Origin: RECH01 sp964431105
Lineage (GTDB): Bacteria > Cyanobacteriota > Cyanobacteriia > RECH01
Direction: 5' to 3'
Assembly (NCBI GenBank): GCA_964431105.1
Contig: CAYSIR010000291.1
Location: forward strand, 1-5,447
Length of the DNA: 5,447 bases
In this document: positions 1 through 5,122 of the stretch, piece by piece
How the letters are laid out: each line of letters starts with the position of its first letter
How positions within the stretch are numbered: the stretch's first letter is position 1
The notes under the pieces: generated by a model
The model's input: the letters and a program-made list of their open reading frames with translations, nothing else
What the model was told of the DNA's origin: nothing
Databases searched by the model: none
Position numbers and translations under genes: made by a program

Positions 1-38
1 TGTGCTGAGGCATCGTTAACACCAGAAAAAGAAACCAA

Positions 39-248
39 ATGGGTTCTATAGGAAAAGCCTGGACATTACTGCAATCACCATCGGATCGACAACTAGCGCG
101 ATCATTATTCAAATAGTCCATCTTTTACATGATGCTACTTTCCGCCGGGATGACTGTGGATAGCCTACCGATGACCCAACAGATTGTGAATCACTTAGCG
201 GAAAACATTGATGCGATCGTCAGTGCGTTGCCGATCAACCAACTTTAG
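39..248 (+). pseudogene. unidentified small protein, interrupted by an in-frame TAG
   Basis: I do not recognise this protein. One frame runs from ATG 39 through 25 codons to TAG at 114-116, then stays open in the same frame to TAG 246-248. The second part (ATG 129, again ATG 150) ends in a helical-looking stretch around TQQIVNHLAENIDAIVSALP. Read through the amber codon, the two halves make about 69 residues of even, protein-like composition, which suggests one small gene broken by a nonsense change. The frame is also open upstream to the window edge, so the true start could lie outside. Alternatives are that only the second half is translated, from 129 or 150, or that neither half is. The frame ends right before a HIP1 site and a palindrome. 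Confidence is low because no family match can be made from reading alone. Confidence 0.3.
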
Positions 249-675
249 GCGATCGCCCAGCAGCAAACTCATTAGATTGGGGGCGATCGCCCCCAATTAT
301 GTTCTGACCAATAAAGGGGTTTGCAATGCACCCGTCGTCATGAAGCAAAAAGTCTGGCGACCTTCCCATAATGCATAGATCCCAGGAAATGCAGCACCCC
401 TTACTGTGATCCCCTAGTTAAACGACAAAATCTGCTAGACCTTAACCACCGGAAGGATCAGGACACCTGACCCCCACATTGCCTAAAATCCTCTAGTGGA
501 GTGGCTTCCGCGCTCAATGCAGAATCTTTTGCCAGTCAACCAGCTATGCCCCCCAATATTGACCGGCATTATTCTAACCGTCGCCTGTTTACATTTCTCA
601 ATAGATGCAGAGATGATTAGAATAGAAGCTAGAACGCTTCACAGTTGCATATCTTCAAGAGCTAAAGCGCACAGC
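249..675. other. gene-free leader upstream of the ABC transporter genes
   Basis: I see no convincing gene here. The stretch holds two HIP1 octamers (249-256 and 283-290), the 276-297 palindrome and a small hairpin TCAGG-ACA-CCTGA (458-470). The frame of the ATPase is open back to GTG 496, but the extra 60 residues look unlike the conserved start of this ATPase family, so I treat 496-675 as leader. No promoter with both boxes in good form is visible; TAGAAT at 618-623 could be a -10 box but lacks a partner at the right distance. Confidence 0.6.
276..297. repeat. 22-bp perfect palindrome centred on a HIP1 site
   Basis: The arms read ATTGGGGGCGA and TCGCCCCCAAT with no spacer, centred between 286 and 287, and contain the HIP1 octamer 283-290. 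As RNA it would fold into a GC-rich hairpin 28 bases after the stop at 248, so it could end that transcript. There is no run of T after it (ATTATG follows), which argues against a standard intrinsic terminator. It may simply be a HIP1 site with extended symmetry. Confidence 0.6.
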
Positions 676-1695
676 ATGACTTCTGCGATCTACATCGAAC
701 AACTCCGCAAGTCCTACGGTTCTGTTGAAGCGGTGCGAGACGTATCGTTTCAGGTAGAGCCGGGTGAAATTTTTGGGCTGCTCGGCCCCAACGGGGCTGG
801 AAAAACAACGACACTGCGCTGCCTCTGCACCTTGGTGACCCCCGATGCGGGCGAAGTGACCGTGTCGGGAATTTCCGTTCTCGACTATCCCAAACTGGCC
901 CGCCAAAAGCTGGGATATGTGGCGCAAGAGGTGGCGCTTGACAAGGTACTGACTGGTCGTGAACTGCTACAACTGCAAGCAGCGCTGTATCATTTGCCTC
1001 GACAGCAGGCGATCGCCCGCATTGATCAAATGATCGGCTTACTTGGGCTAGCAGAATGGGCGGATCAGCGCAGCGGCACCTACTCCGGCGGCATTCGCAA
1101 ACGCCTTGACCTGGCCGCAGGCTTATTGCACCAACCCAATGTGCTTGTGCTAGATGAACCCACTGTTGGACTGGATATTGAAAGCCGCCGGATTGTGTGG
1201 GACTTTTTACGCCAACTGCAACAAGAAGGCACAACCATTCTCATCACTAGCCATTATCTTGAAGAAGTAGACGCACTCGCCGATCGCGTCGCTATCATTG
1301 ATAACGGCACTGTAATTGCAGCGGGCACACCGTCTGAATTAAAAGACCAGCTCGGAGGCGATCGCATTACCCTCCGCATTCGAGAATTTGCCTCACTAGA
1401 AGAAGTAGACACAGCCCGCGCTGCGCTGCAACCCCTGCCCTGTGTTAAAGACATCATCGTAAATGCCATTCAGGGAAATGCGTTGAACCTGATTGTTACG
1501 TCTCAAAGTGACGCGCTGATGACGGTTCAGCAAGCGTTAGAGGCAGCCGGTCTACCCATGTTTGGTATTTCGCAATCCCGCCCTAGCCTAGATGATGTCT
1601 ATCTAGCTGCAACTGGCAAAACGTTGATGGATGCTGAACTAGCTGCCGCAGGCAGCCGTGACCTCAAAGCAGAGCGCAAGCAAAATATGCGCTAA
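676..1695 (+). CDS. ABC transporter ATP-binding protein, DrrA (daunorubicin-resistance) type
   Basis: This 339-aa protein hydrolyses ATP at the cytoplasmic face of the membrane to drive an ABC-2 exporter. The order of motifs is complete: Walker A GPNGAGKTT at residues 37-45, Q-loop Gln84 in GYVAQ, signature YSGGIRKRL at 136-144, Walker B VLVLDEP at 156-162, D-loop GLD at 165-167 and H-loop His193 in TSHYLEE. Residues about 229-339 form the C-terminal extension typical of DrrA-like ATPases, ending in the hallmark PSLDDVYLAATGK (303-315). I chose ATG 676 because the family starts with a short strand like SAIYIEQLRKSYG. A GTG at 496 in the same frame would add 60 residues unlike the family, and no strong ribosome site favours either start. 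The next gene encodes the matching permease. Substrate is unknown; drug, lipid and glycolipid export are all possible for this family. Confidence 0.96.
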   Translation: MTSAIYIEQLRKSYGSVEAVRDVSFQVEPGEIFGLLGPNGAGKTTTLRCLCTLVTPDAGEVTVSGISVLDYPKLARQKLGYVAQEVALDKVLTGRELLQLQAALYHLPRQQAIARIDQMIGLLGLAEWADQRSGTYSGGIRKRLDLAAGLLHQPNVLVLDEPTVGLDIESRRIVWDFLRQLQQEGTTILITSHYLEEVDALADRVAIIDNGTVIAAGTPSELKDQLGGDRITLRIREFASLEEVDTARAALQPLPCVKDIIVNAIQGNALNLIVTSQSDALMTVQQALEAAGLPMFGISQSRPSLDDVYLAATGKTLMDAELAAAGSRDLKAERKQNMR

Positions 1696-1742
1696 TTGTT
1701 ATCCACACGTAGAAGGGTAAAGTTCTGCGATGTTCACGCTAG

Positions 1743-1748
1743 TATAAT
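1743..1748 (+). promoter_or_regulatory. possible -10 box (TATAAT) before the permease gene
   Basis: A perfect TATAAT lies 76 bp before the permease start, in the 123-bp gap after the ATPase gene. The place for a -35 box (about 1720-1725, AAGTTC) matches TTGACA poorly. This could be an activator-dependent promoter that lets the permease be transcribed separately, or chance in an AT-rich gap. Confidence 0.3.
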
Positions 1749-1818
1749 TTTCATTGATTCACCGAACTTCCCCTTGTCTTGTTAATTCATTTTTGTTGAC
1801 TCATTGAGTGATCAGTTT

Positions 1819-2724
1819 ATGACACGCACGGTTACTCCCAACCTTTCCGAACGTTCCAATACACCAACGTCGCCTGAAGCAATAGCTGCCCAGGGAGCTG
1901 TCTCGCCTAGTTTGCTATCAGGTGAATTCATTCAAGAAACGGCTGCGCTCACCCGCCGTTTGTTTATCCAACTCCAGCGTCGTCCCACTACTTTAATTGC
2001 TGGTGTTATTCAACCATTGATGTGGCTGATTTTGTTTGGTGCGCTTTTTCACAACGCTCCCCAAGGGCTGTTTGGCGAAAGCGCCAACTATGGGCAATTT
2101 TTGGGTGCTGGTGTGATTGTGTTCACCGCCTTTGGGGGAGCGCTCAATGCCGGACTGCCGGTTATGTTTGACCGAGAGTTTGGATTTCTTAATCGCCTGC
2201 TGGTAGCACCGCTGGCATCCCGCTTCTCTATTGTGCTGGCGTCTGCGCTGTTCATTGCTACTCTCAGCCTGATTCAAACGGCAGCGATCGTAGTGGCAAG
2301 TGCTTTTCTGGGGGCTGGGCTACCGGGGATCGCTGGGCTGGCGGTGGTGATGGCGATCGTCCTGCTGCTGGTGCTGGGGGTGACGGCGCTCAGTTTGGGG
2401 ATGGCGTTTTCGCTACCAGGGCATGTTGAATTGATTGCGGTCATTTTTGTAACGAATCTGCCTCTGCTATTTGCTAGCACTGCCCTTGCGCCGCTGTCCT
2501 TCATGCCATCCTGGCTACAGGTGACGGCAACCCTTAACCCTCTTAGTTATGCGATCGAACCCATCCGGTATATTTATACCCATGCCAGTTGGTCACTGAA
2601 TAGCGTGGTACTGCACGCTCCCTTTGCAGAGGTTTCGATGGGGGCAGCACTATTGGTGTTAGTGGGCTTTGATGCGATCGCTCTACTGCTGATCCGCTCC
2701 ACCCTAAAGCGTACATTAGCCTAG
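1819..2724 (+). CDS. ycf38: ABC-2 type permease, Ycf38-like
   Basis: This 301-aa integral membrane protein should form the channel of an exporter powered by the preceding ATPase. A cytoplasmic N-terminal tail of about 55 residues is followed by six likely membrane segments near residues 57-79, 94-116, 136-163, 170-200, 204-225 and 273-294. The loop GLPVMFDREFGFLNRLLVAP (112-131) and the later segment NPLSYAIEPIRYIY (240-253) are typical of ABC-2 permeases, and I recognise the overall sequence as the Ycf38 group of cyanobacteria and red-lineage plastids. In Synechocystis, as I recall, a Ycf38 gene also sits beside an ATPase gene. I chose ATG 1819; a TTG at 1804 in the same frame would add five residues, and only a weak GAG-type ribosome site is visible. 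The gene ends in TAG, so TAG is a working stop in this genome. Substrate unknown. Confidence 0.95.
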   Translation: MTRTVTPNLSERSNTPTSPEAIAAQGAVSPSLLSGEFIQETAALTRRLFIQLQRRPTTLIAGVIQPLMWLILFGALFHNAPQGLFGESANYGQFLGAGVIVFTAFGGALNAGLPVMFDREFGFLNRLLVAPLASRFSIVLASALFIATLSLIQTAAIVVASAFLGAGLPGIAGLAVVMAIVLLLVLGVTALSLGMAFSLPGHVELIAVIFVTNLPLLFASTALAPLSFMPSWLQVTATLNPLSYAIEPIRYIYTHASWSLNSVVLHAPFAEVSMGAALLVLVGFDAIALLLIRSTLKRTLA

Positions 2725-2761
2725 TCGATTTACTAGAGCCGTTGCGGCATTGAATGTGCCT

Positions 2762-2782
2762 TCACCAAAACCCTCACCAAAA
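2762..2782. repeat. short direct repeat TCACCAAAA x2
   Basis: TCACCAAAA occurs at 2762-2770 and 2774-2782, twelve bases apart, in the 173-bp gap between the permease gene and the small exported-protein gene. A 12-bp period is not a full helical turn, so a paired operator is only weakly suggested. It may be chance. Confidence 0.3.
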
Positions 2783-2884
2783 TGTGAATGGTCGTCTGTC
2801 CACTGGCGGAGCAAAATAGAGAATAATTCCGTCTAGAAGGACGGCCACTGATCCTGTATCTTGGCGCAGTAACCCTCATGGTTT

Positions 2885-2890
2885 GGGAAG
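2885..2890 (+). promoter_or_regulatory. ribosome binding site GGGAAG fixing the start at 2898
   Basis: GGGAAG lies seven bases before ATG 2898, a good Shine-Dalgarno distance. It overlaps the alternative TTG at 2883-2885 and so favours the ATG. A short hairpin in the leader, CCGTC-N6-GACGG at 2829-2844, lies about 40 bases upstream. Confidence 0.65.
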
Positions 2891-2897
2891 AATATCA

Positions 2898-3257
2898 ATG
2901 ACTCACTATCAATTCAACATAAGCATCGGATGGCGATTGTTTTCGGGACTATTGGCAACTAGCGCAGCAATTTGGCTTGCTCCTGGTGCGATCGCTCAGA
3001 CCACTTCGACCGATTTAGACCCCCTAGAAGGGCTTCGTACAGCGGATGATAGTGCTGGCTTATTGGAGGGAGCTGACAACTCTGGCAGCATCTTTGAGCT
3101 ATACCATCGTCTCAATCTGAGTGGCGGGCAAACGCTAGAACAATTTTCAAATCGCCAGCAGGAAAATATTGGTGAAGCCGCCGCCGATTTCCGCGAGCGC
3201 CAGCGCCAGCAGTTCCAAAATACTCAAGACAGCGAACCATTTGAGGCATCTCAATAG
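2898..3257 (+). CDS. small exported cyanobacterial protein of unknown function
   Basis: The 119-aa product begins with a classic Sec signal peptide: polar start, hydrophobic core about residues 12-30, and a likely signal peptidase I site AIA|Q after Ala33. The mature 86 residues are acidic and rich in Gln. They run from an N-terminal DLDPLEGLRTADD segment, through FELYHRLNLSGGQTLEQFS (66-84), to a charged Gln/Arg-rich helix (about 85-110). The last part resembles small conserved hypothetical periplasmic proteins I have seen in cyanobacteria, but I know no function for them. The protein should be periplasmic or secreted. It lies 173 bp after the permease gene, too far to assume one operon. After its TAG stop the frame stays open for 37 more codons, ending inside the hairpin that follows, so the original protein may have been longer. 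Confidence 0.85.
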   Translation: MTHYQFNISIGWRLFSGLLATSAAIWLAPGAIAQTTSTDLDPLEGLRTADDSAGLLEGADNSGSIFELYHRLNLSGGQTLEQFSNRQQENIGEAAADFRERQRQQFQNTQDSEPFEASQ

Positions 3258-3333
3258 CGCGATGATCCCTTTCACAATCCTGCTGAGTCTACATCGCTTA
3301 GTTTAGCCGCGCCATCAATAGGAGATGTTGCTG

Positions 3334-3372
3334 ATCAGGATGAATTGAAACTTCGTTTCAATTCATCCTGAT
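3334..3372 (+). terminator. 18-bp perfect stem with a 3-nt loop, likely terminator
   Basis: The arms 3334-3351 and 3355-3372 are exact reverse complements, with loop TTC closed by C-G. It lies 77 bases after the stop of the small exported-protein gene and is the natural end of that transcript. The bases after the stem are TTAAGTTC, a poor T-run, so termination may be partial or the hairpin may protect the RNA 3' end. An outer arm pair (3323-3333 with 3386-3396, 11 bp with two G-T pairs) extends the structure. A palindromic mobile repeat is the main alternative. Confidence 0.65.
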
Positions 3373-3504
3373 TTAAGTTCATCCCCAGCAGCGTCTAATG
3401 GGACTTATATCAGAGTGAACCACATCAGAGACGGGGTATTCGACCGCTCCGCCAGTCTTCAAATGCCTGGTTTTGGCTGGCAAGTCAGCGGTTCAGTGAT
3501 TTCT

Positions 3505-3526
3505 GCGATTTTTGCGTAATGGATAG
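3505..3526 (-). repeat. lone transposon-like terminal repeat
   Basis: Read on the minus strand from 3526, the sequence CTATCCATTACGCA is identical over 14 bases to the left end of the miniature element at 4998. The following AAAAATCGC matches the subterminal AAAAGTCGC of that element's right end with one change. It therefore looks like the right-hand end of another copy, or of the parent element, lying to the left of 3527. No matching left end is visible in the window, so it is probably a relic. Confidence 0.55.
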
Positions 3527-3639
3527 CCCTGATTGGGAAAGGAATTTAGTGTGAAGGCTGCAAAACTAGGACGCCCCCTAGACCGGTTGCCTGATCATCT
3601 CGCTGCTTTTCACATATTTAGTCGGACATTCCGCAAGTT

Positions 3640-3673
3640 TGCAAGAATTTCCTGAATGCAAGAATTTCCTGAA
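3640..3673. repeat. 17-bp perfect tandem duplication
   Basis: The unit TGCAAGAATTTCCTGAA occurs at 3640-3656 and again, directly adjoining, at 3657-3673; TG at 3674-3675 begins a third unit that then diverges. It is most simply a replication-slippage duplication in non-coding DNA. No function can be inferred. Confidence 0.85.
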
Positions 3674-3688
3674 TGTACGACTTTTATA

Positions 3689-3744
3689 GATTCTGAAAGC
3701 CTAGGGAAATGGTGATCTCATTTCCCAGAATCCATCTTTGATGG
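3689..3744. other. nested hairpins, possible structured RNA
   Basis: GATTCTG (3689-3695) pairs with CAGAATC (3726-3732). Inside it GGGAAATG (3704-3711) pairs with CATTTCCC (3719-3726), the two helices sharing base 3726. A third hairpin, CCATC-TTT-GATGG, fills 3732-3744. The stems have no mismatches. No promoter or T-run is evident on either side, so this could be an RNA domain, an element end or chance. Confidence 0.35.
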
Positions 3745-3965
3745 TTGCAAATTATTCGATCGCTGCTCAAGGCAGTAGACCGATGCCTAAACCCCTTTAT
3801 TGAAAGCACGTTCAGCGATCGCTCAGGCAGTGTAAAAGAGAAGATAATCATCAACCTGCTGAATGCGCTTGCTCTCTGTTATTGGCTGTGTCCCGACGAA
3901 AAAGGACAAAAAAAAGGAACCATCGCCACTGGTTTCCCATAGCTGCTGTTGAATACGCCAAAGCC

Positions 3966-3997
3966 GATCGCTTTTTACTCACCAATCGAAAGCGATC
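3966..3997 (-). terminator. inverted repeat after the minus-strand gene, weak terminator candidate
   Basis: GATCGCTTT (3966-3974) and AAAGCGATC (3989-3997) form a 9-bp stem with a 14-nt loop. It lies 55 bases beyond the stop of the minus-strand gene at 4053. The loop is long and no T-run follows on the minus strand, so a terminator role is only a guess. Confidence 0.22.
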
Positions 3998-4052
3998 CCT
4001 TATTATCAGCAGCGGTTCTCAATGCCTAAGTTCATCAGCACTATCACAACAG

Positions 4053-4247
4053 TTACCGAGTTCCTGACCCCTGTGTCCGATCCGGGGCACCGTTATCAGG
4101 AGGCACATACTCGTCTAGTTCCACACGGATAGATTGGCTCAACTCAGCAGAAGATAGGACATCCTGAGCAACAGCAGCGCCTACAACCAGGCTTTGCGCA
4201 CCAATCACTATGAGCAATGCACTCGTACATTTCAAGAAAGTGTTCAT
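4053..4247 (-). CDS. 64-aa secreted protein with a PPDNGAPDRTQGSGTR tail
   Basis: The product has a clear signal peptide with hydrophobic core about residues 10-24 and a likely cleavage site AVA|Q after Ala27, leaving a mature peptide of only 37 residues. The mature part is acidic (ELDEY) and ends in VPPDNGAPDRTQGSGTR. That tail resembles the PP-x-x-GAP-x-R-x-x-G-GTR signature near the start of cyanobacterial DUF928 proteins, and also the C-termini of very short secreted cyanobacterial proteins. Here the stop follows GTR directly and another in-frame stop comes soon after, so no DUF928 domain continues. I chose ATG 4247 because the signal peptide starts there and AGG (4252-4254) lies four bases upstream; a TTG at 4298 in the same frame would add 17 unlikely residues. 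It stands alone on its strand. Function unknown; it could be a genuine mini-protein or a truncated relative. Confidence 0.7.
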   Translation of the reverse strand: MNTFLKCTSALLIVIGAQSLVVGAAVAQDVLSSAELSQSIRVELDEYVPPDNGAPDRTQGSGTR

Positions 4248-4319
4248 CGTACCTACATTTAAACTCTTCAGGAGGAAACCATTAAACTCGGCAATCAACA
4301 GGATGGAATCGGTTCACAT

Positions 4320-4379
4320 AGCTGGCTCACGCAGCCAGCTTACATATACAAGCACTGAAGATCTCTCTTCAATTGTGCT
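4320..4379 (-). other. two hairpins in the leader of the minus-strand gene
   Basis: AGCTGGCT (4320-4327) pairs with AGCCAGCT (4333-4340) over a 5-nt loop. Ten bases on, AGCAC-TGAAGA (4351-4361) pairs with TCTTCA-ATT-GTGCT (4366-4379), leaving a 3-nt bulge. Both stems are perfect apart from that bulge. They lie 73-132 bases before the minus-strand start, so they could be a 5' leader structure for that gene, or the terminator of an unseen transcript. Confidence 0.4.
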
Positions 4380-4427
4380 ATGCAATTAGATAAAACAGAT
4401 GACAATTCAATAACCTTTGCGGCAGCT

Positions 4428-4457
4428 TTGACTTTCATGCCAGAACTTTAATATATG
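4428..4457 (+). promoter_or_regulatory. weak sigma-70-like promoter candidate
   Basis: TTGACT (4428-4433) is a good -35 box. Possible -10 boxes are TAATAT at 4449 (15-bp spacer) or TATATG at 4452 (18-bp spacer); neither spacing is ideal. No clear gene follows on this strand, so if active it would make a non-coding RNA. Confidence 0.2.
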
Positions 4458-4632
4458 TAAACACCGGTCAAAAGCTCAGATCAAAGACATCGTTTCGCGG
4501 CAACCGTGAAGGCTCGTTCGTCAGAAAGCTGCGGTTAATCCTTACAGTAGTTTTACTTAATTTTCCTCGATCGGCCAATATATTTCAAGCAAATAATAAC
4601 CGAAAGATTCAAAGAAAGCTTAACAATATTCA

Positions 4633-4654
4633 TAAGAATTTCACACAATTCTTA
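4633..4654. repeat. 8-bp inverted repeat in AT-rich DNA
   Basis: TAAGAATT (4633-4640) and AATTCTTA (4647-4654) flank the six bases TCACAC. The symmetry and spacing would fit a dimeric repressor site, but the arms are AT-only apart from one base pair and the region is AT-rich, so chance is likely. Confidence 0.3.
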
Positions 4655-4987
4655 ATTTGATCGATGGTCAGTTGCCGTTTGTGCTTGATGGCAAACACTT
4701 TAACCCGTTCATTCACAGGCTCCACAGACACTATTGATCAATGATACAAATTTCTAATGAAAGACTATTATCTTCGCATCTCCTCAGTAGTTTCACTGTT
4801 GTCTTCATACAGTGCGATCGCATCTGTTCAGGAAGATTGAAAAAAAGCCGAGAATTACCTGAAGTGACCATGAAGAGGCTGGGGTGCATTCTGCTTCTAC
4901 CCTCAGCCTCCACGACAGGAATTACGGATAGTCAACAACCCGCTATCTCGAAAGGATTGACCTCGCTGACGAAGCTCTCAAACCCCC

Positions 4988-4997
4988 TACCCGGCTG
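4988..4997. repeat. left target-site duplication (10 bp)
   Basis: TACCCGGCTG here is identical to 5113-5122. The two copies abut the ends of the 115-bp miniature element exactly, as expected for a transposition target duplication. Confidence 0.8.
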
Positions 4998-5112
4998 CTA
5001 TCCATTACGCAGATCTCTCTGAAACCCGTAGCCCTCGATTCAAAAACGAGGACTCTGAGTGACCGCTAGGGCTATGAGGCAAAAGATCTAGCGACTTTTG
5101 CGTAATGCACAG
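4998..5112. mobile_element. 115-bp miniature inverted-repeat element (MITE-like)
   Basis: The ends are inverted repeats: CTATCCATTACGCA on the left (4998-5011) and, read inward from 5112, CTGTGCATTACGCA on the right, matching at 12 of 14 positions. Perfect 10-bp direct repeats TACCCGGCTG adjoin both ends. The interior has no coding capacity but further symmetry: AGATCT at 5011-5016 and 5084-5089, TAGCCCT/AGGGCTA at 5029-5035 and 5068-5074, and a hairpin CCTCG/CGAGG at 5033-5037 and 5047-5051 that competes with the previous pair. It must have been moved by a transposase encoded elsewhere. A 10-bp duplication fits IS4- or ISAs1-type enzymes, though this is inference. The first 14 bases recur at 3513-3526. 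Removing the element and one repeat joins two open frames. Confidence 0.82.
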
Positions 5113-5122
5113 TACCCGGCTG
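5113..5122. repeat. right target-site duplication (10 bp)
   Basis: TACCCGGCTG, identical to 4988-4997 and directly next to the right end of the miniature element. The identity suggests a fairly recent insertion. Confidence 0.8.

Larger units (their letters stand above)
3258..4052. other. 795-bp stretch without a supported gene
   Basis: Open frames here are short (65 and 61 codons, 3745-3942 and 3882-4067), overlap each other, lack ribosome sites and match nothing I know. The stretch instead holds the hairpin at 3323-3396, a transposon-like end at 3505-3526, a 17-bp tandem duplication at 3640-3673, nested hairpins at 3689-3744 and an inverted repeat at 3966-3997. It reads like decayed intergenic DNA visited by small mobile elements. 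Confidence 0.6.
4248..4987. other. 740-bp gene-poor, partly AT-rich stretch
   Basis: This is the upstream region of the minus-strand mini-protein gene and should hold its promoter, which I cannot place firmly. It contains paired hairpins at 4320-4379, a possible plus-strand promoter at 4428-4457, an AT-rich stretch around 4555-4660 with an inverted repeat at 4633-4654, and one HIP1 site at 4814. Open frames at 4741-5022 (plus) and 4731-4913 (minus) overlap each other and look like no family I know. The plus frame becomes more interesting if the miniature element to its right is removed. Confidence 0.55.

Noticed and set aside
496..675. N-terminal extension of the ATPase from GTG 496
   Set aside because: The 60 added residues do not resemble the family start, which begins right after ATG 676.
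655..1469. Minus-strand open frames inside the ATPase gene
   Set aside because: They are shadows of a strongly coding plus-strand frame, with no family resemblance.
1804..1818. TTG start for the permease
   Set aside because: ATG 1819 in the same frame is the better codon; the extra five residues add nothing recognisable.
1993..2504. Minus-strand open frames inside the permease gene
   Set aside because: They are low-complexity shadows of the membrane protein frame.
3745..4067. Two overlapping plus-strand frames of 65 and 61 codons
   Set aside because: They have no ribosome site and no recognisable family, and the second partly overlaps the real minus-strand gene.
4022..4132. 36-codon plus-strand frame from ATG 4022
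   Set aside because: It is antisense to the better supported secreted mini-protein.
4270..4358. Strong AGGAGG (4270-4275) followed five bases later by an ATT-started 25-codon frame
   Set aside because: ATT starts are extremely rare, and the frame is short and crosses a hairpin.
4731..4913. 60-codon minus-strand frame
   Set aside because: It is antisense to the plus frame at 4741 and has neither signal peptide nor domain.
3513..5011. A 1.5-kb transposon bounded by the inverted 15-bp match TGCGTAATGGATAGC / GCTATCCATTACGCA
   Set aside because: Read as element ends, both copies point outward from this interval: 3526 is a right end and 4998 a left end. No transposase lies between them.
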